Notes: a model not told the origin generated them from the sequence alone. 64,000 bases of DNA from Callorhinus ursinus (GCF_003265705.1 NW_020312935.1:3927988-3991987), one strand, 5' to 3'; numbered from the stretch's first letter, positions 1 to 13,410 are shown. Numbers and translations are program-made.

Positions 1-285
1 TTAAGAAAAAAGAAAAAGAAGAAGATAGCAGGAGAGGAAGAATGAAGGGGAGTAAGTCAGAGGGGGAGATGAACCAGGAGAGATGATGGACTCGGAAAGG
101 CAGACTGGGGTTTCTAGAGGGGAGGAGGGTGGGGGGATGGGTTAGCCTGGTGATGGGTATTGAGGAGGGCACGTTCTGCGTGGAGCACTGGGTGTTGTGA
201 GCAGACAGTGAATCATGGAACACTACACCAAAACAAATTATGTAATATATGGTGATTAACATAACAATAAAAAAAGTTTAAAAAA
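1..285 (+). mobile_element. Carnivore LINE-1 3' end (5'-truncated by the window edge)
   Basis: Purine-rich tract followed by the phrases GGATGGGTTAGCCTGGTGAT, GGAGCACTGGGTGTT and GAATCATGGAACACTAC, closing in GGTGATTAACATAACAATAA and an A-tail. This order matches the 3' untranslated end of carnivore-type LINE-1 as I know it. Only the terminal part is in the window and no ORF is present. It is inert as a gene. Confidence 0.85.
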
Positions 286-329
286 AAAACTCATGCAACT
301 CAAAAGCAAAACAACAAATATCTCAATTA

Positions 330-1485
330 AACTTAAAAATGGAAAAATATCCTGAATAAACATTTTCCCAAGTATATACAGAAGACCAACAAGTACACGA
401 AAAGATGCTCAATGTCATTATTAGGGAAGTGCAAATTAAAGCCACAATGAGATATCACCTCAAGCCTGTTAGAATGGCCATCATCAAAAGGATAAGACAT
501 AGCAAATGCTGGTGTAGATGTGGAAAAATAAAGAGAATCCTTGTGCACTGTCTGGTGGGAATATAAATTGGCGCAGCCACCATGGAAAACAGTGTGTAGG
601 ATCCTCAAAAAATTAGAAATAGAACTACCATGTGATATAGCACTTCAACTTCTGAGAATATGCCCAAAAGAAATGAAAACACTAACTTGAAAAGCTATCT
701 GCACCCCCACATTCACAGCAGCATTATTTACAATAACCCAGACACAGAAACAACCTAAGTATCCATTAATGGATAAATGGTTAAAGAACTTGTGATGTAC
801 ATATATCACAGATGTGTCCACTCCTTAAAAAAAAAAAAAGAAAACATCATGTATGTGATAAGGAAATCTAACTCTTCATGACATCACAGATGGACCTTGA
901 AGGCATTGTGCTAAGTGAAATAAGTCAGACAGTGAAAGGCCAATACTGTATGATCTTACTTATACATGCAATCTAAGAAAAAAAATGAACAAAAAACTAA
1001 ACCTAAACTCACAGTAAAAGAAATCAGACATGGTCACCATGGTTACCAGAGGTGGAAGGTGGGGCTAGGGAGAACTGGAGGAAAGTGGTCAAAATGTGTA
1101 AATGTCCAGTTATAAGATAAATACATACTAGGGATGTAACACACATGATGACTACAGATGACACTGCTGCATGACATATGAGAAAGTTGGTAAGAGAGTA
1201 TCTCCTAAGGAGAAATTTTTTTTCTTCTTTTCATCTTTCTTTTCTTTATACTGTATCTATATTAGATGATGGATGTTAGCTGAACCTATTGTGATAATCA
1301 TTTCACATTCTATGTAAACCAAGAATTTTGGTTTGCCTTAAGAATCATTTCACATTCTATGTAAACCAAGAATTTTGGTTTGCCTTAAGAATCATTTCAC
1401 ATTCTATGTAAACCAAGAATTTTGCTCTATGCCTTAAACTTACACAGTGATATGTGCTAATTATTTCTCAATAAAACTGGAAAAA
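330..1485 (+). mobile_element. Older LINE-1 (L1M-type) ORF2 end and 3' UTR
   Basis: The stretch carries the usual order of an old mammalian L1 3' end: animal-to-animal conserved phrases near 'GGTGGGAATATAAATTGG', 'CATTCACAGCAGCATTATTTACAATA', 'GACCTTGAAGGCATTGTGCTAAGTGAAATAAG' (quoted here in fragments only as landmarks at 555-580, 708-735 and 893-925), then a 3' UTR ending in TCAATAAAACTGG and an A-run. It is full of stops and indels, so it is a dead, 5'-truncated copy. A short reverse-strand open frame over 333-608 is a by-product of this element. Confidence 0.85.
1296..1436. repeat. 47-bp tandem triplication inside the L1 3' UTR
   Basis: Three head-to-tail copies of a 47-bp unit begin at 1296, 1343 and 1390, each opening AATCATTTCACATTCTATG. 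Copies one and two are essentially identical; copy three diverges after AAGAATTTTG. The unit lies in the L1 3' UTR, so the expansion happened within or after that insertion. Confidence 0.95.
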
Positions 1486-1499
1486 AAGAAGTTGTCTGA

Positions 1500-1930
1500 C
1501 AACTTATTCAGAGGAGGCCCAAACATCTCACCTCCACAGATTCATCCATTTATCCATCCGTTAATTTGTTCATTTATTAAATGTGACATGTCACGGGCCC
1601 TATTCTAAGCTCTGAGGATGCCAAAGTAAACAAGATAGTGTCCCTGCCCTCAAGGAGCAGATATTTGGAATACAATGAAATGAAAAAAAAATTACAATAT
1701 TAACGTTTTATTCATTCAATATGAAAGAGATATTTCAAAACTTCAATCGGCTGAGTTTTCAAAACAGGAATTTAATAGGTTTGTAGATTTCTGACAGTAG
1801 CTCATTCGATCACAAAATCCCGGAACCAAAAGGTACCTTAGAGACTATCAAATCCAACAGCATAGTCTCACCTGAGTCTCAGAGATGTTAAAGAGCTGGA
1901 CTAGGAGTCCATATTTGGTAAAATTACTCT
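1500..1930. mobile_element. Ancient mammalian repeat fossils (L2/MIR- and L3/CR1-like)
   Basis: 1530-1680 resembles a common ancient mammalian repeat (TTCATTTATTAAATG, then GTCCCTGCCCTCAAGGAGC). 1815-1900 resembles an L3/CR1-type fossil (GGTACCTTAGAGACTATCAAATCCAAC, landmarks at 1832-1858). Both are strongly diverged and the family assignment is tentative. Confidence 0.4.
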
Positions 1931-1939
1931 GAAGTCCAT

Positions 1940-4900
1940 TTATTTATATTATTGAATGTGTGCATTAAAAGTCATGCTGAGTGGAATTTTAAAACATAGC
2001 ATTAGTAACACTCCAAAAGAACATGTTTCTTTCTTATTTTAGTCTCTCAAGGAAACCAATTACACTAACTACACTATATTCACAGCTAGCACCAAACAAA
2101 TTTAATGCATAAAATATAAATTTGGAAACAAAATCAAAACTCAAAATTTGAAGGAATAAATGAAGAATACAGAAGGGTACCTCTGAACTCTCATATCATA
2201 AACAAAAAAACAATTGTTTTGTAAAGTTTAAATATGGCTTTTAAGTAAGCTGAACTGTTTTGCCCTCATTTGAGCTTCTCTTTATTTTACTAGGAGACCA
2301 CTGACCATTTCCCATACTTGTCTTCTTCCTTTAGAGGGTCAAACCTTAATGGAGAGAAAAATAGCTCTGAAAGACACACTAAGTAAGATATTCCGGGTCA
2401 CAGGTTCAGTTCATTGGATTCAAGTTCAAGTTCTCTGGGTAAGATTCATTCAAAGTAACAGATGGTATATTAACACCACAAAAACCTATATTTTCTACCC
2501 AATATCCTGAGTTCCTCCCCGTACCTGTCTATTCGTCTCTTCACTACATAATACATTCCATTCTTTTCCTTAAGGTAAAATTAGTTAAGAGGAACAACAG
2601 GAGAAAACATAAGCTACCACTCCCAGTTTCATTCCCGCATGACTTATTCATTCATCACAAAAATGTGCAAGTCACACCATACTGATTTTTTTTACATTTT
2701 CTATTAACCAGAATCCTTGCACATCATGTGAAATATAGCAAGTATTAAAATAATAAACCTCCAATCTTGAAAAACACAGGTTTTTATATCCATTTGGAGA
2801 AAATTTGGCTGATTCTCCAGGACTAGGGAGCTATCCTATTTTTCTGTAACTTCTGCAAATATTTATTCCCCTGATTGGGTAGTACCCAACTTTTTCCATT
2901 TTTCTTGGGAAGAATCCATTATATAATAAGCTATTTATCTTTTCCCTGGAGGTAAACTCCAAAGAAATAAAGAAAACATCTAGAATGCTTTGAAATTATG
3001 GTAGAGTACATTTCAAAAGGGGGGGGGGAAGAACCATATTCTGGGAACATTAGTCTGACCCCAAAAGAGAGAAACACCTGTAATCAATTTTCTTTTCATT
3101 AATGCAATAAATGCTGTCTGCACTTTGTGTGCCTAAAGAGAACGATTCTGAGATAAAGGATGTCTCCCCAACCTTTTATACTGAACCGGTGGTTTCCCAA
3201 ATTTAATATGCATGGAGTGCACGTGAGCCCTCTTAAATCCAAGAACCAAACCCTGCCTGTGTAATAAATCTCACCACTACTCCACTATTAGACAGAGGAT
3301 TAAAACTAATCTAGCAATCCCCAAACCAAGCACCGAGTGGATTAAATGCAAAACGCATGGGAGCAGGAAGATGCTTAATGCTAAATAACAAACATTTCAA
3401 TCATAGAAATCATTTTTATCTTCTTGTTTATGCTAAGTAGATATTATGAGACTTAATATCTGTATCAACACAAGTGGGAGAAAGAAAACAGTTTTATGAA
3501 GACCTAAGTACTTGAATGCCTTGGTATAGCTGGCCAAAAAAAACAAAAAACAAAAGCAAACAAAAATGAGCTTAACAAATGGACTACACTATGATCTTTA
3601 GATTGTTTACTCCTTTAATGTCAATGCAGTGATGCTTGACCTTTTTAATTTTCCTTTAAGCCAAAGCAGTCCACATTATAAGAACTGAGTCAAGACAAAA
3701 GAGTTTCAAGGAGTGCTAAAATGGGAGGAGACTCCATGTATAATGTCCACGTAATATTTAAATATGCAAATGTTCTAAGCAACATCTTCTTTTGCCAAAA
3801 TTAGCATAGCACACAATGGGAGAGTCCCTGTTGCAATGAACCTAGATAATGCCCTTGTGAGGCCTGGACCTTTTAAAGCTGTAGCCGATTGCAAAAATAG
3901 GTAAGTGACCATATGCAGGCCCTCATTAGCACTGTCTATCCAAAGAGCATAATACACACATCTGGCATCTCCTAACGGCTGTGGAACGCATTATACACAA
4001 AACCATTGACTTAGCTCCAAATGAAATCCACGTACTCCTGGAAGGAATCCATAAAGTTTTATCTGAAATACTGTTGTACCTTTCAACTTTGTCATCTTCC
4101 TCAATTTTCCACTTCTGGGTCCTGTTATACCCTTTTGCAGACATCTGCTTTTCAACTTGAATCCCTCCTGGGCCCTTCTCCACCCCGCCTTTGTCTATAA
4201 AATAAGTATCCTTCTAGTCTCTCCTGCTATACCAGTCCATGTGATTACTACCAAGTCAGGCCCAGACTTCTTAGGTAAAACAATTGCTACAAACAGTTAA
4301 AACGGTGAAGGGGAACTTGTCCTGGACACTTACCTCATCCCTGCAACTTTATTCCAACACAAAATCTGGGTAAAAAAATGGACTATTATACCTAAGTGAG
4401 GTACAAAATGGGAGGTAAGCATATCATATCTGGACTAGCAAATGGTTTTCAAACCTCGAGTGTTGGTGTTCATTCCATTTTCTTTCAACCAAGGCTTCTT
4501 AGTTCAGAAAGCTTTACATATTACACAATAGTAAGAGGAGTTAGGACTTTATAGCTAAAAGTTATATAATAACAGGAAGATTTCTCATTTCAAACATTAT
4601 GATGCCTAAACTTCTGCAGTGAAATTGCTGAGTCATCGCAGGTTTGTAAAATGGAAAACAGAAGAGTTTAGAATAGATGTAGTATGATTTCCTCCAAGCA
4701 GATTTCATGTCTTTCTATATTTAATGGGCCAGAGATTGCTAAATCTTGGTGAAACAATCACAAGATAAACTGGGTGCTGGGAAATTCTTCAAGCCTGCCT
4801 GAATCAAAATGATGTATTTTCTTTTATGAAAATTGGTTTTATTTTTTAAATATTCCAATGTTTCTAATTTTTTTAAGGCATACCTCTCTCATCAGTGAAG

Positions 4901-5587
4901 ATCACCAACATCCCAAGTCCAGTGGGCCTAAAGAAGTCACCCCGTCCTGTCAAGCAGATCAACTTCTAAACAAGCAGCTAGTTTTTGCAGAAGTGATTCC
5001 CAAATTCCAACCAGTTGGTCAAAGTTGGTCCATGACGAAATTTCCACTGGTTTGTACCAGGCTGTCATAAAGCTGAATTTATTGAATATACAGGCAATCC
5101 TTTAAAAAAAATGTATCTTCCCCACACTTTGAATTTTCATATGTCTTTTATGAGATGGTGGATATAATAAATGAGAGTTATGTTGTTTTCTATTTGTTGG
5201 GTTTTGTTTTTTAATTTGGAAACATCTTTCTTGGAAACATTTTAATTGACAAAATTGTAAAATGTAATGAGCCATGAAGTCCAAATTTCTGGGATTTTGT
5301 GGAGTAAAAAAAATGTTTTAGGGACAAAGTTTCCACTTATCTTTTTTTAACTGAAGTATAGTTGACAGTTTCCATCTCTTTTCTTTCAAAATACTAACTA
5401 ATCTCACGAGTCTAGTAATCTACAAGCTGAAGAGAAGGAATTGTTGTGTTGGCATAACTTTAGGTAACTTGAATTTAATAACTGAAACAACCACCAAAGA
5501 ATTCAGTTTTCTTGTCCAGACCCTGCCTGGTTAATGGGTCAACTCACTGAGGAGTAGATTCTGTGACTGGGATAAAGACAACAGTAC
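1940..5587. other. Unannotated AT-rich stretch, no gene seen
   Basis: No exon, RNA gene or clear young repeat is visible. A 10-base G run lies at 3019-3028. 3185-3330 opens like a MER20-type hAT fossil (GTGGTTTCCCAAATTTAATATGCAT at its start) but decays quickly. An octamer ATGCAAAT occurs near 3764. Open frames of 60-85 codons here overlap on both strands and show no domain. Confidence 0.5.
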
Positions 5588-5614
5588 AAAAAAAAAAAAA
5601 AAAAAAAAAAAAAA
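5588..5614 (+). repeat. A27 homopolymer
   Basis: An uninterrupted run of 27 A. No SINE or processed pseudogene body is recognisable just upstream, so it is either a lone expanded tract or the tail of an unrecognisably old insertion. Confidence 0.9.
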
Positions 5615-5920
5615 TGCATGGAATCCAGGTGCCATAAATCTCCCACAGAACAATTTTTTAAATATAGGCCTGTCACTCCTGACTATCAGTTTCCCCTACC
5701 CTTTTTGCCCACCTTCCTAATTCTTGCTTTCAAAAGCTGCAAGTTTGCTCCCCTTCTTGATGTTTGAGTTATCCAGCTCCAAAAGGTCTATAGAATTTCT
5801 CCACATTCCTATCTGCCTGCTGTGAATTTTATTGAATGTACACTGCTGCTGACCCCATATATAATGGACCTAGGAAATATTCACTAGAAACTCAAATGCC
5901 CATTTCTCATCTTTATGTGA

Positions 5921-5945
5921 TTGTGTGTGTGTGTATGTGTGTGTG
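5921..5945 (+). repeat. Short TG microsatellite
   Basis: An imperfect TG dinucleotide run interrupted once by TA. Confidence 0.85.
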
Positions 5946-7511
5946 ATACCTTACGATGCTGTTTATAACAAGGTGCCATTAGTCACTTAGAAGACACATA
6001 GTATTTTATTTTCAGGATCCTCCAAAAAGCTGAGAAAGTTTAATCTCCATTATTTTTAGGCACTGTCACTCTCTCTCAAGGCATGGGTTTTAATATGGTA
6101 TAATGCCAAAAATGATAGCACACTGGCAATTTTGGACCCATCTATGTACATCCTTTATCACTGCCTACTGCACCAAATCATTCAAAGTGAGGAAGGTGAA
6201 TGCCTGTAAGTATCCCTAGTCGACGTTCCAATTAGAAAGGAAAACAAAGGACTACTATTTAAACTGTTAAAATACTGTACAGACTATTAACATCTGGAAG
6301 ATTCCAAATAATACCAGGAGAAAAAATATCTGATGACCTTTGGTTCCCTTGTGTATTCCATATGATACTCTACCTTCAAGGTGTTATAAGCCCCTAGGGA
6401 AGGGAATTTTTCTTATCTTTGAAAGTATAGGTGAGAATCATCCAAATGAAAAAACTTTACATGAAATTGGTCTTAAATACTTAAATACTCATGCCAAAAA
6501 ATGACATCCCCATATCAATTAGGATGATCAGAAAGGACCTCTGGAATATGTGGCTCTCTGACATGGTTTTTAATCAAATGTCCCCAGAATTCATCTCTCT
6601 TGAATCACAGAACTGAAAATGATCTCCAGCAATTGCAGGATTCATTCGCCTCCCTCTGGGAGGAGCTGTGTAAAAAGCATTGAAATAAAACCACCTGCCC
6701 TTTTCTTTCAAATGCCCGAAGAATGTGCCACAACTCTGCTTTGATCCTGCCTTCCAATGTTTCACTGCTATTACGAGCAGAAGGGAATCTTTCCCACACG
6801 TGGATGTCTAACCTAAATCCTTCATGCTGCATTTCGCATTCATTCCTTTTGTTCAAAATTACTGTTTCTTCTTACACCTGCTCCCCATTAGATGACTATT
6901 GCGTACTTCTGGGTAATCATATTCTAGAGGGGAGAGAGTATAAACTCCTGCAGCTGAGGGCAGTAGCCTAGACTTTCACACAGATGTGCGAGTCATCAAC
7001 AAATTGTGGAATCTTTCTGAGTAGCAGCACATGGGAAAGATTGTCTTTCGCGGAGGCCAGCTCTGCTCTGATAACATGTTATAAGGAAATAGACTACAGG
7101 AGTACGGTTAGAAACAGAGTTAACACTGGACCTATACATACACATACACATACACGATTTATAGGTTTTAGTTGGAATGAAATATGAATCTATAAGCTAG
7201 CAGTTGCCTTCTGTTTAAAGCACTACTTTGTTCCTGATGCATGGATACAATTTCTAATGCATCTGTTATCTAAGGCAGGCTATGGTTATGGCTGCATGAA
7301 ACCAGGCTAACTACCTAATTCTGCTGAAAACCAAACCTCTCAATCTGGTTATTTTATGCCCTATGGTCAGAACAGTCAGTAAATGGTATGCTTCATATTT
7401 TAACTATTTTGAAGCAATTCAGATAGAGTCTTGATTAGAAGACTGTATTGTTTTTGCTTCCTTGGGGCATAGGCAACTAGCGTTATCTAGTACTTTGCTG
7501 ACTACATATGA
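5946..7511. other. Unannotated unique sequence
   Basis: No recognisable repeat or exon. A short ACACAT tandem lies at about 7136-7156. Open frames of 63-83 codons near 6574-7187 overlap on opposite strands and lack domains, so they are not called. Confidence 0.5.
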
Positions 7512-7692
7512 AAATGAGCCCCATCTTTGAAACTCCAAGTATGAATCACAGTCCGGCAGTATCTCTACCACCATGGCACAGGTTAAAAATATAGGTTTTC
7601 AGGTCTCCTCTCCTGATTGCTGAATCCAAATCTGCATTTATAACAAGATCCCTAGGCACTCCATAAATACATGCAATTCTGAGAAGCACTTA
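7512..7692 (+). mobile_element. MER20/MER5-like hAT DNA transposon fossil
   Basis: Opens with a TTTGAAACTCCAAGTATGAATCAC motif, passes through AAATCTGCATTTATAACAAGATCCC and closes with ATTCTGAGAAGCACTTA. This is the layout of short non-autonomous hAT-Charlie elements. It is diverged; the exact subfamily is uncertain. Confidence 0.6.
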
Positions 7693-8367
7693 TTATTTCA
7701 TCTCTCAGTGCCTGTACTTCCTCACCTATAAAATGGATATTAACCGATCCTTGCTACTTACTTGCTTCTGAGCAAAGGAGGATTAATGTCATAGGGTTGT
7801 TTTTTTTTCCTTCCCCAGAAACAGTCTCTATAAAACAGAACACTGGAGAACAGTTTCATTTGTTGGCATAGGCAATGGCTGAACATTCTTTGGAAGAAGA
7901 ACCAGGATTCCTTCCTAGATAATACATCTGTCCTTCATCCAAACTTCACTTCATGGCATAACAGCTCCAGAAACAGTGGAGCAGTTCAACCAACTGCTTT
8001 TGGAGAAACAACTGAAGCCGATCCCAATGAAAACAGTTTTCCTGCTCCCTGTCTTGACCGTCAAACACAAACACAAGCACACTCTGTGGGTTAAATCGGC
8101 CCAGCTGGGAGTCTGCTGCTGAGCCATCTGCGGAACAACTTGCAGACCAGGAGCTGGACTCTGGCTAAAACAAAGGCAAGAAGGAAACAAGGAAAACAGC
8201 CCATAGAGCAACCCTTAACATACTAACCTGCAAAGCCAGTGCTGCCCCTGTGTGGCCTCCCAGCCTGGTCCCGTGTCATTTATCCACTTGACTTCCATAC
8301 CCCTTAACTCTTTCCTTGGCCTCTCTTCATTCTCTACTACCACATCTCAAGATTTGAAAAAAGGAGT

Positions 8368-8589
8368 GGGGCACCTGGGGGGCTAAGTTGGTTGAGCCAC
8401 AGACTCTTGATTTTGGCTCAGGTTGTGATCTCAGGGTCATGGGTTCCAGCCCCTGCCCCCCGCAACCCCAGGTCAGGCTCCCCACTCAGCAGGGAGTCTG
8501 CTTGGGATTCTCTTTCCCTCTCCCTTTGCCCCTTCTCCCACTCACACGTCCTCACACACTCTCTAAAATAAATAATCTTTTAAAAAAAA
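8368..8589 (+). mobile_element. CAN-SINE, older subtype, sense
   Basis: tRNA-derived head GGGGCACCTGG, older-subtype middle GACTCTTGATTTTGGCTCAG, CT-rich body, ATAAATAATCTTTT tail and A-run. Imperfect target-site duplications flank it: GATTTGAAAAAAGGAGT at 8351-8367 and GATTGTAAAAGGAGT at 8590-8604. The divergence between the two duplications fits an older insertion. Confidence 0.93.
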
Positions 8590-9204
8590 GATTGTAAAAG
8601 GAGTAACTCTGGGAAAGGATTGCAACCATCATCAACAACAACAACAAAAAAAGATAAAAAAAAAAAAAACCCTCAAACAGAAGGACCTGAAGAATTTGAG
8701 GGAAAGGAACTATTTCCAGTACAATGTTTCTTTGTTTTCTCTCCATCTCTCTCACTCTTGTCCACACAACAGGACAGAAATCAAAATACAAAGGAAGAGA
8801 GAAGTAGGTGTGAGACAGTCTCATCCAGTGCCTACTCCAGTAAAACAGGTTTGCCTCCATTAATGTAGAGAGGCAGGACTGGTATTGAATGCTCAGTGCT
8901 GTTTCAGATGCCCACTGGGAATTAGAGTTAAAATAAAGATCAGAGTTGACCCCATCATTTTACATAAAGCATATGCTAAAATACCTCTGGCAGAAGAGCT
9001 GTCTTTTCAGGGCTCAAAAGTTTTTGAGGTAAGTGTGAGTCCTACTATGTGTCACCACAAGGTTGGGATTTGGGCCCTTAAGGTTCTTCCAACATGACAT
9101 ACTGGAAGCTCCCTCTGCCTTCTTCTTGGTGCCACAGACCATCCCCAACCTCCAACCTCCCACCTGAGGCAGCTTATCACATCTTTGGGACAGACCTTGG
9201 GGCT

Positions 9205-9310
9205 ATAAAAAGCTATGCAGCACTCACAGGGCCATATTACCCCAGGCTTGCAACAACCCATGAGGAATGTTATGGAGACAGAAACAGAGGCTCAGAGAGG
9301 TGAGTGGTGA
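9205..9310 (-). mobile_element. MIR fragment
   Basis: AACAACCCATGAGGAATG followed by ACAGAGGCTCAGAGAGGTGAG is the reverse complement of the MIR core (TCTGTAAAATGGG and flanks). Confidence 0.5.
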
Positions 9311-9619
9311 GCTCCCAGTGAAAACAACAACAAAGGAAAGAGTACGTGCACCCAGGTCAGGCAAGCTCCAAAGCCTGTGCCCCTTCCAGTTTACCACACT
9401 ATCTGCTAAGAAGGACAAACGGTTCTCCCCTTAACTTCACTGATGAACTTCTTCATTCATTCATTTCTTCTGAGTGCCTCCCTATGCCAGACTGATTCAG
9501 GGCATGCTGCAGGATCCAACTCTGATCTCCTCGAGTTAACACTTTCACCTTTGCTTTCTCAAAATAGGCAGGAGAGCACGATGTTCACAAGCATGTGCTT
9601 TGTAGGGAAAAAAAAGCTT

Positions 9620-9765
9620 GGGTCTGAATTTCAAATCATCCACATACTAGCTGTAGGATCTTGCACTTCACCTCTTTGAACCCGACCCACACCCATAAAG
9701 TTGGCATAATAGCATTTTATTTCATGAGGATAAGATACAAAAACATATGTAATCTAAATACATAC
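9620..9765 (+). mobile_element. MIR fragment
   Basis: Sense MIR core with TACTAGCTGTAGGATCTTGCA, then ACCTCTTTGAACC and CATAAAGTTGGCATAATAGC. Diverged ancient tRNA-derived SINE. Confidence 0.65.
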
Positions 9766-11619
9766 ATTCCAAACATAAAATCTAAAACAGCACCCAGCAC
9801 AAAGAATATAGGTAACAAATGAAAACTATTCTCGTTCTCTTCCCCTTCACAAAATTCAAAGATTGTGGTGGTAGAAATTTATTCAGGGAGCAAGGGAAAG
9901 CCCTCATTCAAGTTCAAGATACCGCACAAAGTGAAACACGGAGGCCACCGTTTCTGTGGTTCAGACATCGGATCTGTCCCACTTCACCTTTAGTTCTCAA
10001 TGGACTTAAGACAAAAGGGATCTAATGCATTCCTGGCAGTTTTTCAAAGCATGGCAGAAGTGAGTCGGGTTTATAAGATTAATTCTTTTCTCTCCAGGCA
10101 GTGGGTCAAATCAGAACCTTCACTCAACCAACCTGGTGGATAATCTCCTTTTATTACTTTCAATCAAACTAAGTGTCTGCAATCTGTACAATGGCCACTA
10201 ATTTACTGGGAAAAATAATTTGCAGAGAATGATTATAAAAAAGATGAGATAGAATACAAGGTCCAGACTGGATAAGCATCCTGTAAGTTTGCTCCTATCT
10301 CATTGCATAGAAAGCTTCTATGACCCAAAATGCATTAAGGACATACAGCTGTTCTCCTAAGCTAAAAAATCAAAGGAAATGAACATTGTTCACAGATCAG
10401 TTCCTTATTTACATAAGGGAAACAGCCTATCAGTTCAATTCAGACCCTTTGTTACACTCACATGTAGTGATCCAATGCTTGTACAAGTTTAACATGAAAA
10501 GGTTTTATTGTGTGAAAATGAAAACCTCTTTTTAAAGATAATAAAATTCTAGTTACACAACTAGACAACATCACAAAGCTGTCTGCATTGTGGAAACCAC
10601 CCTCTTCCTGTGATGTATAATGAGGCATGGGGTTCTGCTTCCTTTGATTAATTTCAGAATATTGCACAGAACCTGAATAATCCCTAAAATAGCAAAGGAG
10701 AGACGGAGAGGTGATGGGCAATGATAAAGGTATAGTAACGGAGCAGAGACTATGTTTCATCTGTTGTAGAAAAGCAGCCCCTCCCCAACTAATTTCATTT
10801 TGGCAAGTACTAACCACAATAAGGGTCAACATACAAAAATGTCCTTTGGAAAAAAAAAAATGTCCTTTGGCTCTGGAGTTTAAGTTATATGCACTGAGGC
10901 TGAGCAATGCAAAACAAAAACTATGAAATGTCGCCATGACTGTGATCAGATATATAACATAGCTGGAAAGTGCACATTTCCCTTTTTTCAAACCACAGCA
11001 GCCATTATTTATACAAGTACTGAATATGGAAAAGGCTCTGACAAATTTACAGTGTTGTTTGGATGGATGAGGATGGCGGATGATGGATGAGGGAGACAGA
11101 GGATTCCCTTATTAAAGCATCAAATTCTTCCCTAAATATCAAATAGACATCTTCAGCCACAAGTGCACTGCCTCATACTCGAAATCATATAAACTGAACA
11201 TGTCAAATGTTTGTCTTTAATAAAAAAAGGCAGGATTTTCTCCTAATAAATATTGTTAATTTGTACTATGGCATTAAGTACCTTTCTTTTTCTGCATAAT
11301 GTGGACTTCAACATATATGCCGATCAAACAAGAATAAAATGTGACAAATTCACAAATATAAATGAATTCTAGCAAAAAGTGAGTAGCAATCTCAAGCAAA
11401 TTATTTAAAAATTTTAGCAAATAATTTCAGTAGATATATTCTTCCAAATGTATTTTTGGTGTCTTTCTTGACAGGACAGTAGCTCTAAAGGGAAATTTGC
11501 CATTCACTCTATGATTTTTTAAGACTGGGCCCAGATAACAACATACAGAAAGCTGGAAGCACTGCAGCACCCACTAGTGGACGTATCAGAATCACAGATG
11601 CATCCTGTCTCTGTGAAGT

Positions 11620-11645
11620 AAAAAAAAAAAAAAAAAAAAAAAAAA
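11620..11645 (+). repeat. A26 homopolymer
   Basis: Uninterrupted run of 26 A with no SINE body upstream. Confidence 0.9.
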
Positions 11646-11879
11646 CGAGTATAAAATAAAATGCATCTGCTTTAAAGACCATTTACGTGACCATTCACTT
11701 CTTATTTTATCTGCGCTGGTAACAACAGAGGCATGCACAAAGAGAAAAACTTTCTTCTGCAAGCCTCAACCTCTCCTTCATCTGATCCTATTGTAAAATT
11801 AACTGTACACAGAGAAAAATTTGGCAGTACTTAAGATACTTTTTAAATTAATAAAATGGTCTGTGGCTAATGAATATTG

Positions 11880-12400
11880 CCCCAAAAGGGTTAAAATCGA
11901 ATATGTGAAAGTTTCTTTTCAATAAAAAGAAATGCCTCTTTACAATTCTAGTCCATTCTACCCCAAATTACTCCTGGTCTGTTGCAAATTGTTAGCACAG
12001 CCTTTTTTAATAGTTACAGATCCTGTCTACTCAGAGCCTGTAATGACATCACTGGGAATGGGTCCTTTAGCATTAGCACAATGTAATATGTAATCCAACA
12101 GCAATCCGATTATAATTTACTAGGCAACAATGTTTACATTTTACAAGTGTTACCAGTTCTTTTCTTTTTTAATGAAAAACAAACCTCATTTTGTATTTTA
12201 ATGTTTCTGCTTAAGTAGTGATTAAGTCCCATAAAAATCTATCTTTGACAGATAAGCCAAAAGTTACTAGTTTAACTTGATTTCTGAATAATTCCTAGAT
12301 ACTTAAGGGCCTATAGTAAGTTTGTTTGAAAATATGACATGACAGCTATAAAACTTCATTCATAAAACTGTACAACAAAATGTACCTACTTCAAGTTAAC
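11880..12400. promoter_or_regulatory. Candidate conserved non-coding element
   Basis: Repeat-free, moderately AT-rich, with a compact overlapping SOX-like and forkhead-like site, AACAATGTTTAC, at 12126-12137, and many ATTA cores. The regulatory reading is inference from sequence texture alone; no conservation data were available. Confidence 0.25.
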
Positions 12401-12809
12401 CCAAGACATCTCACTTAGCATGAGCATGTTGGAAGAACCAAACATGAGCCATGGAAACCAAGGCTATAAAATAGCCATTTTTAAGATTCTAGAAGCACCT
12501 AGACCTATAACTAGATATTTTATTCCAACATATGTGAACTGGAGGTAATACAGTTTATCAGCAAATCATCTGGATTTTATTGCTGACTTTATCTGATAAA
12601 CCACTTTAATGGAAGGAATCTGCATTACTGAGAAGGAATGAGGGATGAATAATTAAGAAGAGGGATGGCCCCGCCAGAGATCTCTCGTCAGTTCTAGTTC
12701 TCTTCATGGTCAAACCTTTCCCACCAGGTCCTGCCCCCAGCAGCTTTCAAACTTATCAGTGGCCCACAATGAGATGTCACCTTACTGCAATTAAAAAGTA
12801 CCATGGAGC

Positions 12810-12824
12810 GGGGGGGGGGGGGGG
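12810..12824 (+). repeat. G15 homopolymer
   Basis: Fifteen consecutive G, flanked by CATGGAGC and CTGGAAAT. One of three pure G runs of at least 15 in the window, all on this strand. Confidence 0.9.
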
Positions 12825-13390
12825 CTGGAAATAGAAAAGGATTGGGGAAAGGTATTCAAAGAAAAGATTTTTCACGAAATGGAAGGAAATCATGTTTACA
12901 ATTGGTTTTGCTTTGCTTTGCTTGCTAAAGAGCTAATTATTTGAATCAAACACAGCATAATCTACTTCTCCCTCAGCTAAGAGTGGCCAGAGCTGTGAAA
13001 GGACAGTGACAGGGGAGGTGGCAGCACCGAGCTGCCTCCTCTCTGCTTTGCCTTTCCATTTTGTCCCTGATTCAGAGCAATTAACTAGTCAAACATTTTC
13101 ACAGGCTGTTGGTAGAGAATATGGCAAAGGACATAACAAAACACATATGAGGGATGGGGGACTAAATATGTATCTCAGTAGCATTCCCAGCATTCCCAAA
13201 ATGCCATTCCCAATTGCAACCTGAGTTCTTTGAAGAAACAAAAACAAGCACTAAATGAACTATGATTAATACCAATAAACTGGCCTTCCTGCCTTTAGGA
13301 GAAACTCCAGTGGGGCTTCCACAAAATGAATCTAATTCTATCTCAGCACCAGGTTGCAATATGGCCACCAAAATTACAACGTTTTTTCTT

Positions 13391-13410
13391 AAAAAAAAAA
13401 AAAAAAAAAA
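13391..13410 (+). repeat. A20 homopolymer
   Basis: Twenty consecutive A after CTT; no transposon body recognised. Confidence 0.9.

Noticed and set aside
10458..10991. 177-codon reverse-strand open frame, the longest in the window
   Set aside because: No domain, no family resemblance, an internal repeated KGHFFF-like word from a local DNA duplication, and no splice or promoter support. Frames of this length occur by chance in 64 kb.
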